Below are positions 15,259-23,302 of a stretch of 64,000 nt of DNA, piece by piece. Location of the stretch: NCBI GenBank assembly GCA_023428645.1, contig JAEYXD010000054.1:26315-90314 (forward strand), given 5' to 3'. The notes beneath the pieces are model-generated. The model was given only the letters and a program-made list of their open reading frames with translations. It was not told the DNA's origin and searched no databases. How positions within the stretch are numbered: position 1 is the first letter of the stretch; each line of letters starts with the position of its first letter. This stretch comes from Pseudomonadota bacterium. GTDB lineage: Bacteria; Pseudomonadota; Gammaproteobacteria; Steroidobacterales; Steroidobacteraceae. Both the position numbers and the translations under genes were made by a program.

Positions 15259-17694
15259 CTAGAACGATGCGCGAACCGTGAGCCCGTAGGTGCGCGGGTC
15301 ACCCGGCTGTCCGATCACGAGCCCCGTGTTGCCCGATTGCGTGGTGAGATAGTCGAAGTAGTTCTCGTTGAAGGCGTTGCGCGCCCACGCGTACACCTCC
15401 CAGCCATTGAAGCCGCGAATGCCGGCACGTACGTGCGCGAGCGAATAGCCGTCGACGTCCGTGTAGATCGAGCGCGACGGATTCGACGAGAACTTCGAGC
15501 GATAGCTCGCGTCGACGCCGAGGAACGCGGCACCGTCCGGTCCCAACCCCTGCAGGGGAACGTCGTATTGGAATCCGTACGAGAACGCCCACTTCGAGAT
15601 GCCCGGCAGCCACTGGCCCGAGATGTTGCAGGACGGCGGGCTGAAGCCGCCCGGCGTGCCCGGCGCGCTCGGCGGATTCGCGGCCGAAGCCGCGGTGCCG
15701 CCCGCCAGCTCCGGCGGGCACGGCGCATCCGGAAAACTGGCGTACTCATGGTCGGTGTACGCCGTGTTGAGATACAGGTTGAGCGTATCGATCGGACGCA
15801 CCGAGAAATCGAGCTCGATGCCGCGGACCTGGACCTCATCCGCGTTCGCGAGATAGCCGCGGATCACGTTCGCCTGACTATTCGTGACGGTCGCCTGATA
15901 GTCCTTGATCTGCGTCCAGAAGCCGGCGAGGTTCAACGTCGCCTTGCGATTCCATAGCTGCGTCTTCAAGCCGACTTCATAGTGATTCACGGTTTCCGGA
16001 TCGACCGTCGCGACGGCGGTGATCGGCTGATTCGCGCCATCGAGAGGCAGGCCGGACAAGTTGATGCCGCCTGATTTGAACGTGCGTGCGTAAGTTGCGT
16101 AAGCGAGCACGTCGGCCGTGATGTCGTACGACACGGTCAAATCGCCGGACACGTTCGTATCGCTGAATTCGGGCTCGTACGCTTGCGGCGCGAGCACGCC
16201 GAGCTGGGCGGCGGTCAGCGGCGTGTTCGTCGCGTTCGTCACGGTCGCGATGTACTTGCCGTCCTTCTTGTCGTAGTTGACGCGCAGGCCCGGCTGCAGG
16301 CGCCAATCGTCATTGATATGCCACGTGAACTGGCCGAACGCGGCGACACTCGTGTTCTTCAGCCCGATCTCGTTGCTCGAACGCAGGCCGTTCAAGATCG
16401 ACGGATCGTTCGCGTTCGCGCCGCTCAACAGCCAGCGGCTCGCGAGCGGGCCTTGCTCCTGGACGCCCGCGGTGTCGACCGTCTGATAGAAGCCGTAGAG
16501 GCCGACCACGTAGTCGAAGCGATCGCTCGCCGCCGCGTAGCGCAGCTCCTGCGTCCACTGCCGCTGCTCGGACGGATTCTGCGACACCGTCGTGATCGGC
16601 AGGCCGATGAAGTCGCGATCGTTCTTCGGGCCCCAATCCCATTTGCGGTACGCGGACACCGACGTGAGCGTGCCGGGACCGACGTTCCATTGCGCGAGCA
16701 CCGAGCCGCCGCCGAAGCGCTGCTCGGCCGAGAGCTCGGCGTCGATGTCCGTGAGCCGGTCGAACGGGTTGAAGCTCGGCGGCGCGTAGTTGTTCGACGC
16801 GGCCGCGAGGCTCGCGTATTGGCGATTCAGCGGACGCTGCGTCGAGCCCGTGCGGACATACACCGTCCCGAAGCCGAGCGGGTCGGAGTGCGTGTAGTCG
16901 GCGGACAGCGTGATGCTCAGATCGTCCGTGGCCTTCCACAACAGCTGGCCCTTGAAGCCGATATTGTCCTGCTCGTTGATGTGCCGGTGCGTGCGCGTGT
17001 TGTAGATCGTGCCGTCGCGCTGCGTGACCGACGTGCCGAGGCGCACGGCCACCGTGTCTGAGAGGGGACCCGAGATCGAGCCCTTGGCCTGAACGAAGTC
17101 GTAGTTGCCGGCCGTGAGCTCGCCGCGCGCCTCGAAATCGAAGCTCGGCGCCCGCGAGGTGACGTTGATCGCGCCGGCCGTCGTGTTCTTGCCGTACAGC
17201 GTGCCCTGCGGGCCGCGCAGCACTTCGATCTGATCGACGTCCAGGAAGTCGAACGTCGCGGTCGCGCTGCGCGCGTAATACACCTGATCGATATAGATGC
17301 CGACGCCTTGCTCGATACCGTCGTTCGTGAGGCCGAATGGCGCACCGAGGCCGCGGATCGTCGTCGCGGAATTACGCGGATTGCTCGAATAGAACTGGAT
17401 CGAGGGTTGCAGCTGCGTGAGCTTGCCGATGTTGAACGTCCCAGTGGCTTCGAGCGCCGCGGCGTTGACGACAGAGATCGCGAGCGGTACGTCCTGGATC
17501 TGCTCTTCGCGGCGGCGCGCGGTGACGACGATGCCTTCGAGCGCGTCACTCGCATTCGCATTGGTGCCTTCGGCCGGCGTCGGCTCCGCAACAGCCGGAG
17601 CCGACATCGCCAGCAGTGCCGCGACCGCACCTGCGAGTGTCATTGCATGACCAGCGTGTTTCATGTTCATCGATCGCCGAGCTCCCTTGTTCAT
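15259..17694 (-). CDS. TonB-dependent outer-membrane receptor
   Basis: This protein has 811 residues. A signal peptide (TLAGAVAALLAMSAPAVAEP) precedes a TonB-box-like LEGIVVTARRREEQIQDVP. The plug domain contains VLRGPQGTLYGKNTTAGAIN. A long beta-barrel follows, ending in aromatic TYGLTVRASF. It is of the broad siderophore/vitamin/organic-substrate class; the ligand is not known. Alternative ATGs at 17670 and 17664 would shorten the region ahead of the signal peptide and may be the true start. It is co-oriented with the Sbp-like gene. Confidence 0.9.
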   Translation of the reverse strand: MNKGARRSMNMKHAGHAMTLAGAVAALLAMSAPAVAEPTPAEGTNANASDALEGIVVTARRREEQIQDVPLAISVVNAAALEATGTFNIGKLTQLQPSIQFYSSNPRNSATTIRGLGAPFGLTNDGIEQGVGIYIDQVYYARSATATFDFLDVDQIEVLRGPQGTLYGKNTTAGAINVTSRAPSFDFEARGELTAGNYDFVQAKGSISGPLSDTVAVRLGTSVTQRDGTIYNTRTHRHINEQDNIGFKGQLLWKATDDLSITLSADYTHSDPLGFGTVYVRTGSTQRPLNRQYASLAAASNNYAPPSFNPFDRLTDIDAELSAEQRFGGGSVLAQWNVGPGTLTSVSAYRKWDWGPKNDRDFIGLPITTVSQNPSEQRQWTQELRYAAASDRFDYVVGLYGFYQTVDTAGVQEQGPLASRWLLSGANANDPSILNGLRSSNEIGLKNTSVAAFGQFTWHINDDWRLQPGLRVNYDKKDGKYIATVTNATNTPLTAAQLGVLAPQAYEPEFSDTNVSGDLTVSYDITADVLAYATYARTFKSGGINLSGLPLDGANQPITAVATVDPETVNHYEVGLKTQLWNRKATLNLAGFWTQIKDYQATVTNSQANVIRGYLANADEVQVRGIELDFSVRPIDTLNLYLNTAYTDHEYASFPDAPCPPELAGGTAASAANPPSAPGTPGGFSPPSCNISGQWLPGISKWAFSYGFQYDVPLQGLGPDGAAFLGVDASYRSKFSSNPSRSIYTDVDGYSLAHVRAGIRGFNGWEVYAWARNAFNENYFDYLTTQSGNTGLVIGQPGDPRTYGLTVRASF

Positions 17695-17967
17695 TGCTAT
17701 TCGAGTGGCAGTGACGACTCGTCACCGGGGGAGCCATGCTAGGGACAGCCTGGTAGGCAATCAGTCGTGGGGCCATAACAAACGGGTTATCGGGTTCGTG
17801 GCGGCGGTAGAACTTGAGGACCGCTCACGCGTCGCCAACTACCGTCCATGGCCGGGCGATTTGCTGTGCGCCGCCGCACGGCGATCGGTCACATCGAAAT
17901 ATTGGATTGGCAACGTTCGGGTAACGATGACATCGTTGAGCCAGAATTAACCCGACAGGAGAGCCGC

Positions 17968-18438
17968 ATGGACATCAATATCGGTATTTCAGAAAGCCAA
18001 CGAGAGACGATCGCGAAGGGGCTGTCGAAGCTCCTCGCCGACAGCTACACGCTTTATTTGAAGACTCACAACTATCATTGGAACGTCACGGGCCCGATGT
18101 TCAACACGCTCCACCTGATGTTCGAGCAGCAGTACACGGAGCTCGCGACGGCGGTCGATCTCATCGCGGAGCGGATTCGCGCGCTCGGTCATCCGGCGCC
18201 GGGCTCGTACAAGGCGTACGCGGGCTTGACGAGCATCAAGGAAGAGGCAGGGGTTCCCGATGCACAGGAGATGATTCGTCAGCTCGTCATCGGACAAGAG
18301 GCGGTCACGCGGACCGCGCGCGAGCTGTTTCCAGCCGTCGATGAGGCGAGCGACGAGCCGACCGCGGATCTCCTGACCCAGCGCATGCAGGTGCACGAGA
18401 AGAATGCGTGGATGCTGCGGAGCATGTTGGCCGCGTAA
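17968..18438 (+). CDS. dps: Dps-family ferritin-like DNA-protection protein
   Basis: This 156-residue protein is a member of the Dps/ferritin-like family. The intersubunit ferroxidase signature is LKTHNYHWNVTGPMFNTLH, followed by QYTELATAVDLIAERIRALG. Twelve subunits form a shell that oxidises and stores iron and can coat DNA. The ATG is preceded by an ACAGGAGAG ribosome site, which rules out an in-frame upstream start. The 273-bp gap to the TonB gene holds no other gene; I see no clear OxyR box. It is followed directly by the trp promoter. Confidence 0.93.
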   Translation: MDINIGISESQRETIAKGLSKLLADSYTLYLKTHNYHWNVTGPMFNTLHLMFEQQYTELATAVDLIAERIRALGHPAPGSYKAYAGLTSIKEEAGVPDAQEMIRQLVIGQEAVTRTARELFPAVDEASDEPTADLLTQRMQVHEKNAWMLRSMLAA

Positions 18439-18465
18439 GGGAAGGATCATTCCGGCGGAGTCGCC

Positions 18466-18495
18466 TTGACTGACTTGTGACCGGCCGGTAATACT
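18466..18495 (+). promoter_or_regulatory. Candidate sigma-70 promoter of the trp operon
   Basis: The -35 element TTGACT is at 18466-18471. A -10 element AATACT is at 18490-18495 with an 18-bp spacer. The expected transcription start is at about 18502-18503, which is the A of the trpL start codon. Confidence 0.65.
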
Positions 18496-18502
18496 CGCCG
18501 CC

Positions 18503-18556
18503 ATGATTTTTCGCGCAACCGACTCTTTGCATCGTGGGTGGTGGCGCCTCTCATAG
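18503..18556 (+). CDS. trpL: trp operon leader peptide with tandem Trp codons
   Basis: The 17-residue peptide is MIFRATDSLHRGWWRLS, ending TAG. Two consecutive TGG codons at 18539-18544 are the sensing codons. There is no Shine-Dalgarno sequence, and the predicted transcription start falls on or within a base of the ATG, so the message is probably leaderless, as in Sinorhizobium trpL. The peptide ends inside the first hairpin of the attenuator. Upstream of trpE, this identifies ribosome-mediated attenuation. Confidence 0.85.
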   Translation: MIFRATDSLHRGWWRLS

Positions 18557-18662
18557 GAGAGGGCGCTGGCCTGACGTGACCCGGGAACCAACGGGTACAG
18601 CAACGCGAAGTTAGGAATCCAGAAAACCCATCTCCGGCATCATGACGGGGATGGGTTTTTTT
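18544..18662 (+). promoter_or_regulatory. Tryptophan attenuator (alternative hairpins)
   Basis: The protector hairpin at 18544-18566 pairs GCGCCTCTC with GAGA-G-GGCGC and encloses the trpL stop. Its 3' arm segment GGAGAGGG (18556-18563) can instead pair with CCCATCTCC (18627-18635), the left arm of the terminator, with one bulged A. A ribosome stalled at the Trp codons would cover the 5' arm, free GGAGAGGG and prevent termination. A ribosome reaching the stop codon, or no ribosome, leaves the terminator free. A middle hairpin ACCCG/CGGGT lies at 18579-18596. Confidence 0.8.
18625..18662 (+). terminator. Intrinsic terminator of the trp attenuator
   Basis: A 12-bp stem, AACCCATCTCCG (18625-18636) against CGGGGATGGGTT (18646-18657), with one G-U pair and a 9-nt loop, is followed by seven T (18656-18662). 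Confidence 0.9.
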
Positions 18663-18672
18663 GTGTCCGAAG

Positions 18673-18742
18673 AAAAAAGCGGCCTCAACCGACTCCCCCT
18701 CCTCCGCGCAGCGGGGGAGGGTTAGGGGAGGGGGCCGCCTCA
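18673..18742 (+). repeat. Dispersed GC-rich palindromic repeat, copy 2
   Basis: It begins with GCGGCCTCAACCGACTCCCC, continues with the palindromic CTCCGCGCAGCGGGGGAG and ends TAGGGGAGGGGGCCGCC. On the opposite strand, the copy at 48055-48117 matches it almost base for base in the GGCCTCAACC and CCGCGCAGCGGGGGAGGG parts. It lies between the attenuator terminator and trpE. Confidence 0.8.
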
Positions 18743-18752
18743 GTGCGAGTTT

Positions 18753-20138
18753 ATGAAGCCTCCATTCGACATCGCAGCCGACCTCGACACCCCGGTGTCG
18801 GCGTATATGAAGCTCAAGCCGTTTCGGCCGCGTTTCCTCCTGGAAAGCGTCGAGGGCGGTGAGCGCCTCGCCCGCTATTCGTTCATCGGCTTCGGAGACT
18901 GCCTCGAGGTCCGTCTCGACGAGCGGGGCCTGACGATCGACGGGCGGACGCAGCCCGCGCCGAACTCGCAACACGAGCTGCTGGCGGCCTTCCGAGCCGC
19001 GCTGGCGCAGGCGCCGATGCCGCAGCCGAACATTCCGGGTGTGCCGCTGCTCGGCGGCTTGGTCGGCGCCGCGGGTTACGATCTCGTGCGTCGTTTCGAG
19101 CGCCTGCCCTCGCGCGCGCAGCTCATCGATCCAACCCCGGAAGCGCACTATCTCGCGCCGCGCTCGATGCTCGTGTTCGATCATCTGACCCGCGGCGTCG
19201 CTCTGCTGCACGCCGGCTCCGAGCAGGAGCGCATGTCGTTGCGCAAGGAAGTGATCGGCGCGCTGCGCGGCGGCCTTCCGGTCGCGAACAAGCGCATTCG
19301 CTATTCCGCGCCGATCGGCAGCCTGACCGAGGCGGAGTTCATCGAGCGCGTGCATCGCACGAAGGAGTACATCGCGGCGGGCGACGTCTATCAGCTCGTG
19401 CTGTCGGTGCGCTTCGGCGGTCAATGCGAGCTCGAGCCGTTCGAGGCCTACCGGGCCCTGCGGCTGCTCAATCCTTCTCCTTATATGTACTTCTGCGAGC
19501 TCGGCGAGAACACGGTCGTCGGCTCTTCGCCCGAGGCGCTGGTGAAGCTCGCGAAGGGTCGCGCCCAGATGCGACCGATCGCCGGAACGCGGCCGCGGGG
19601 CCGCGACGCGGCGCACGATGCTCAGTTGCAGGAAGAGTTGCTCGCCGATCCGAAAGAGAATGCGGAACACGTGATGCTCGTCGATCTGGCGCGCAACGAT
19701 CTCGGGCGCGTTGCGAAGGCCGGCAGCGTGCACGTGAACCCCTACCGCAGCATCGAGCGCTACAGCCACGTGATGCACATCGTGAGCGGCGTGAACGGCG
19801 AGATCGCGCCGGGCCGCGATGCGTTCGATCTGTTCGCCGCCGCGTTTCCGGCCGGAACGCTGGTCGGCGCGCCGAAGGTACGCGCGATGCAGATCATCGA
19901 CGAGCTCGAGCCGGTGCGGCGCGGCTTCTACGGCGGCACGGTCGGCTATTTCGGTCACGGCGGCGACATGGACCAGGCGATCACGATCCGCACGATGGTG
20001 TTTCGCGGCGACACGTACAGCTTCCAGGCCGGCGCGGGCATCGTGTCCGACAGCGTGCCGGCAATGGAATATCAAGAAGTGCTCGCGAAAAGCGCGATCG
20101 TGCGCAACGCGCTCGCACTTGCGGAGGAAGGTCTATGA
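18753..20138 (+). CDS. trpE: Anthranilate synthase component I
   Basis: This 461-residue protein converts chorismate plus ammonia (from TrpG) to anthranilate. The allosteric tryptophan-site motif LLES is at residues 29-32. The catalytic domain has IAGTRPRGRDAAHDAQLQEE, DLARNDLGRVAKAGSV and GAPKVRAMQIIDELE. It is the first structural gene after the attenuator, and its stop overlaps trpG by ATGA. The feedback motif suggests end-product inhibition as well as attenuation. The start codon lies just after the dispersed repeat, with only a weak ribosome site visible. Confidence 0.96.
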   Translation: MKPPFDIAADLDTPVSAYMKLKPFRPRFLLESVEGGERLARYSFIGFGDCLEVRLDERGLTIDGRTQPAPNSQHELLAAFRAALAQAPMPQPNIPGVPLLGGLVGAAGYDLVRRFERLPSRAQLIDPTPEAHYLAPRSMLVFDHLTRGVALLHAGSEQERMSLRKEVIGALRGGLPVANKRIRYSAPIGSLTEAEFIERVHRTKEYIAAGDVYQLVLSVRFGGQCELEPFEAYRALRLLNPSPYMYFCELGENTVVGSSPEALVKLAKGRAQMRPIAGTRPRGRDAAHDAQLQEELLADPKENAEHVMLVDLARNDLGRVAKAGSVHVNPYRSIERYSHVMHIVSGVNGEIAPGRDAFDLFAAAFPAGTLVGAPKVRAMQIIDELEPVRRGFYGGTVGYFGHGGDMDQAITIRTMVFRGDTYSFQAGAGIVSDSVPAMEYQEVLAKSAIVRNALALAEEGL

Positions 20139-20737
20139 GCGCCCCACGTCTCCTGCTCATCGACAACTACGATTCGTTCACTTACAACCTCGTGCAAGCG
20201 TTCATGGTGCTCGGCGCCGACGTGCTCGTGCATCGCAACGACCAGATCACCGTCGCGGAGGCGCAGGCGCTCGAGCCGACGCACTTGTGCATCTCGCCGG
20301 GGCCGGGCACTCCGTACGACGCGGGCGTGTCGATGCAAATGATCGAGGCGTTCGCGGGCAAGCTGCCTGTGTTCGGCGTGTGTCTCGGGCACCAGTCGAT
20401 CGTCGAAGCGTTCGGCGGCAAGGTCGTGCGCGCGCCGCGCCTCATGCACGGCAAGACGTCGCTGGTCGCGCACGACGGCCGCTCGATCCTGCACGACATG
20501 CCGCAGCCGTTTCAGGCCGGCCGCTATCATTCGCTGATCGCACAGTCGGAAACGCTGCCGGCCGATCTCGAAGTCACCGCGCGCACGACGGAAGGCGAGA
20601 TCATGGGCGTGCGGCACAAGACGCTCAACGTCGAAGGCGTGCAGTTTCATCCGGAAAGCGTCCTGACGCCGGAAGGTCCGGTGCTCATGGGCAGCTTCTT
20701 GAAACAAACCTCGGGTCGCCGCGGAGCGTCCGCATGA
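20135..20737 (+). CDS. trpG: Anthranilate synthase component II (glutamine amidotransferase)
   Basis: This 200-residue class I glutamine amidotransferase supplies ammonia to TrpE. The catalytic triad is C83 in GVCLGHQ with H172 and E174 in VQFHPESVL. The oxyanion motif SPGPGTPYDAG is at 54-64. The ATG overlaps the trpE stop, and its own stop overlaps the trpD start, both as ATGA. It could also serve aminodeoxychorismate synthase (PabA), a common dual use, but placement makes TrpG its main role. Confidence 0.95.
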   Translation: MSAPRLLLIDNYDSFTYNLVQAFMVLGADVLVHRNDQITVAEAQALEPTHLCISPGPGTPYDAGVSMQMIEAFAGKLPVFGVCLGHQSIVEAFGGKVVRAPRLMHGKTSLVAHDGRSILHDMPQPFQAGRYHSLIAQSETLPADLEVTARTTEGEIMGVRHKTLNVEGVQFHPESVLTPEGPVLMGSFLKQTSGRRGASA

Positions 20738-21771
20738 TCACGCTGCGCGAATCCCTCGAGCGGCTGCTCGAACGCCAACATCTGAGCGAGGCGGAAGCGT
20801 CCGCGACGCTGCGCGCACTGACCGACGGCACGGCGTCGCCGGCGATGGCCGGTGCCGTGCTGGCCGCGCTCCGCGCCAAGGGCGTCGTCGCGGACGAGCT
20901 GCGCGGTTTCGCAACGTCGATGCGCGCGCTCGCGCGGCGTCCGCAACTTGCCGAGGGTTCGCCGCTCGTCGACATGGTTGGTACTGGCGGCGACGGTTCG
21001 GGCAGCTTCAACTTGTCGACGGCGGCTGCGCTGCTCGTCGCGGCGATGGGCATCCGTGTCGCGAAACACGGCTCGACCGCCGTCTCGAGCAAGAGCGGCA
21101 GCGCCGACGTGATCCGCTCGCTCGGCCTGCCGATGCCGCTCGACGAGACCCAGGCGGGCGCATGCCTGGCGGCGACCAGCTTCACGTTCTTGTTTGCGCC
21201 TCACTATCACCCGGCGATGAAGGCGATCATGCCGGTGCGTCAGGCGCTCGGCGTGCGCACGGTCTTCAACATTCTCGGACCGCTGCTCAATCCCGCGGAG
21301 CCGCCTTATCACCTGATCGGCGCGTATCGGCTCGATGTCGCCGAGCTGATGGCGGAAGCGTTGTCGGGCATGTCGATCGAGCGCGCCTACGTCGTCCATG
21401 GCGATCCTGGTTGGGACGAAGCGACGCCGATCGGACCGTTCCATTTGTTCGACGTGCGGCCCGGAAAAATCCTGCGTACAACCCGCAGCGCCGCCGAATT
21501 CGGCCTGCCGCCGTGCGTGCCGGAAGATCTGCGGGGCGGCGATGTCGCGTACAACGTCGCGCATCTGCGCGCCGTGCTCGAAGGCCGCGACCGTAGCGCC
21601 CATCGCAACGCTGTGGTGCTGCAGGCGGCGCTGGTACTTGAGCTACTTGGCAAGGCGGCGACCCCGCGCGAAGCTGCACTCATGGCGGAGGATGCGATCG
21701 AAGCCGGCGCCGGCCGCGTCCTGCTCGACAAGCTCGAGGCCTTCGGACAGCGGCTGGCGGTCCCAGCATAG
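20734..21771 (+). CDS. trpD: Anthranilate phosphoribosyltransferase
   Basis: This 345-residue enzyme joins anthranilate to PRPP. The PRPP-binding glycine loop is VGTGGDGSGSFNLST, followed by KHGSTAVSSKSGSADV. The NILGPLLNPAEPPYHLIGAY segment is characteristic of the family. The start ATG overlaps the trpG stop by 4 bp. TrpG and TrpD are separate here, not fused as in enterics. Confidence 0.96.
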   Translation: MITLRESLERLLERQHLSEAEASATLRALTDGTASPAMAGAVLAALRAKGVVADELRGFATSMRALARRPQLAEGSPLVDMVGTGGDGSGSFNLSTAAALLVAAMGIRVAKHGSTAVSSKSGSADVIRSLGLPMPLDETQAGACLAATSFTFLFAPHYHPAMKAIMPVRQALGVRTVFNILGPLLNPAEPPYHLIGAYRLDVAELMAEALSGMSIERAYVVHGDPGWDEATPIGPFHLFDVRPGKILRTTRSAAEFGLPPCVPEDLRGGDVAYNVAHLRAVLEGRDRSAHRNAVVLQAALVLELLGKAATPREAALMAEDAIEAGAGRVLLDKLEAFGQRLAVPA

Positions 21772-21781
21772 GAAGCAGCAG

Positions 21782-22657
21782 ATGTCCGGTCTTCTCACCC
21801 AAATGTGTCAGTCGAGCCTCGCGAGGCTCGAGGCCGCGCGCAAGCAGGAATCCGAACGGCAATTGTGGGCGCGCGCATCCGATGCGCCGCCGGCGCCCCG
21901 CTTGAAGCTGTGCCCGGAAGGCTTCGACGTGATTGCGGAATGCAAGCTGCAGTCGCCCTCCGCGGGGGATCTCTCCGCGCATACGACGGGCGTCGAGGAG
22001 CGCGTGCAGGCCTATGCCGCGGGCGGGGCGTGCGCGGTGTCCGTGCTGACGGAGCCGACGCGCTTCGGCGGATCGCTCGCTCATCTGGCGCAGGCCGCGG
22101 CGGCGCTCGCGCCGCTGAAAGTGCCGACGATGCGCAAGGATTTCCTCGTCGATCCGTATCAAGTGATGGAAGCCCGTGCCGCAGGCGCCGGCGGCGTGCT
22201 CGTGATCGTGCGCATGCTCGATCGCAGCCACATCACGGAGCTGCTCGACTGCGCGGCGATGCTCAAGATGTTCGTGCTGCTCGAAGCCTTCGATGCGCAG
22301 GATCTCATCGCGGCGAACGAGGTCCTCGCGCCGCGCAAGCAGCACGATGAGCAAGTGCTCGTCGGCTTGAACTGCCGCGATCTCGATACGCTCGCCATCG
22401 ATCTCGCGCGTTTCGAAGCGCTCGCGGATCAGCTGCCGGAAGGGCATGCCAGCGTCGCCGAAAGCGGCGTGATCACCGTCGAAGACGTGCGCCGCGTGGT
22501 CGATGTGGGCTATCGCGTCGCGCTGATCGGCACGACGCTGATGAATTCCCCGAACCCGAAACAGATGCTCGGCGAGCTGCTCGCCGCTGGCCGCGAGCGG
22601 GCGATGGCGGTGCGCACGCGGAAGCTCCGGCTGACGGACGACCCGGCGGATGAATAG
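21782..22657 (+). CDS. trpC: Indole-3-glycerol-phosphate synthase
   Basis: This 291-residue TIM-barrel enzyme is separate from TrpF. The first-strand motif is VIAECKLQSPSAG with catalytic K55. Other active-site strands are PTMRKDFLVDPYQVMEARAAG, LVGLNCRDLDT and VAESGVIT. The protein is slightly longer than usual (about 260-270), partly through a charged loop near APRKQHDEQ. The start at 21782 is preceded by GGAAGCAGCAG, 10 bp after the trpD stop. It overlaps trpF by 8 bp. Confidence 0.95.
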   Translation: MSGLLTQMCQSSLARLEAARKQESERQLWARASDAPPAPRLKLCPEGFDVIAECKLQSPSAGDLSAHTTGVEERVQAYAAGGACAVSVLTEPTRFGGSLAHLAQAAAALAPLKVPTMRKDFLVDPYQVMEARAAGAGGVLVIVRMLDRSHITELLDCAAMLKMFVLLEAFDAQDLIAANEVLAPRKQHDEQVLVGLNCRDLDTLAIDLARFEALADQLPEGHASVAESGVITVEDVRRVVDVGYRVALIGTTLMNSPNPKQMLGELLAAGRERAMAVRTRKLRLTDDPADE

Positions 22658-23258
22658 CCGGCTGTGGATCAAGATCTGCGGGCTCACCACGGCAGCAGGC
22701 GTTGAAGGAGCGATCCGGGCGCGCGTCGATGCGATCGGGTTCGTGTTCGCGCCGTCGAAGCGGCGCGTGACGCCGCAACGCGCGCGCGAACTGAGCCGCG
22801 ATGTGCCCGCGTCGATCGCGCGCGTCGCCGTGTTTCAGCATCCCGATCAGGCGCTGGTCGATGAGGTGTGCGACGTCCTGCAACCGGACTTCGTGCAGAC
22901 GGATGTCGAAGATCTCGCGACGCTGCGACTGCCGGATACCGTGCGCGTGAATCCGGTCGTGCGCGCGGGGTGCGCGGCACCTGACGCCTTGCCGACGCGC
23001 ATCGTGTACGAAGGGCCAGTGAGCGGCACCGGCACGACCGTCGATTGGAGCGCGGCGGCGCTGATCGCCCGCCGCACACGGCTCATTCTCGCGGGCGGCT
23101 TGAACCCGGAGAACGTCGCGGCGGCGATTCGCGTCGTCAATCCTCATGGCGTCGATGTCAGTAGCGGCGTCGAGGCAAGCGCGGGCATCAAGGATCCCGC
23201 GCTGATCATGCGGTTCGTGTCAGCAGCGCGCGAGGCGCAGGACGTGCTGGTCGTTTGA
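22650..23258 (+). CDS. trpF: Phosphoribosylanthranilate isomerase
   Basis: This 202-residue TIM barrel performs the Amadori rearrangement of phosphoribosylanthranilate. The general base is C10 in WIKICGLT and the general acid is D132 in GTTVDW. The C-terminal phosphate loop includes LAGGLNPENV and GVDVSSGVEASAGIKDP. Its start overlaps trpC by 8 bp. The next gene, trpB, begins 45 bp after its stop. Confidence 0.95.
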   Translation: MNSRLWIKICGLTTAAGVEGAIRARVDAIGFVFAPSKRRVTPQRARELSRDVPASIARVAVFQHPDQALVDEVCDVLQPDFVQTDVEDLATLRLPDTVRVNPVVRAGCAAPDALPTRIVYEGPVSGTGTTVDWSAAALIARRTRLILAGGLNPENVAAAIRVVNPHGVDVSSGVEASAGIKDPALIMRFVSAAREAQDVLVV

Positions 23259-23302
23259 ACGATCGCGGTGCTCGAGCGAGCGCCGCGGCAGTGGAGAAAG
23301 TC

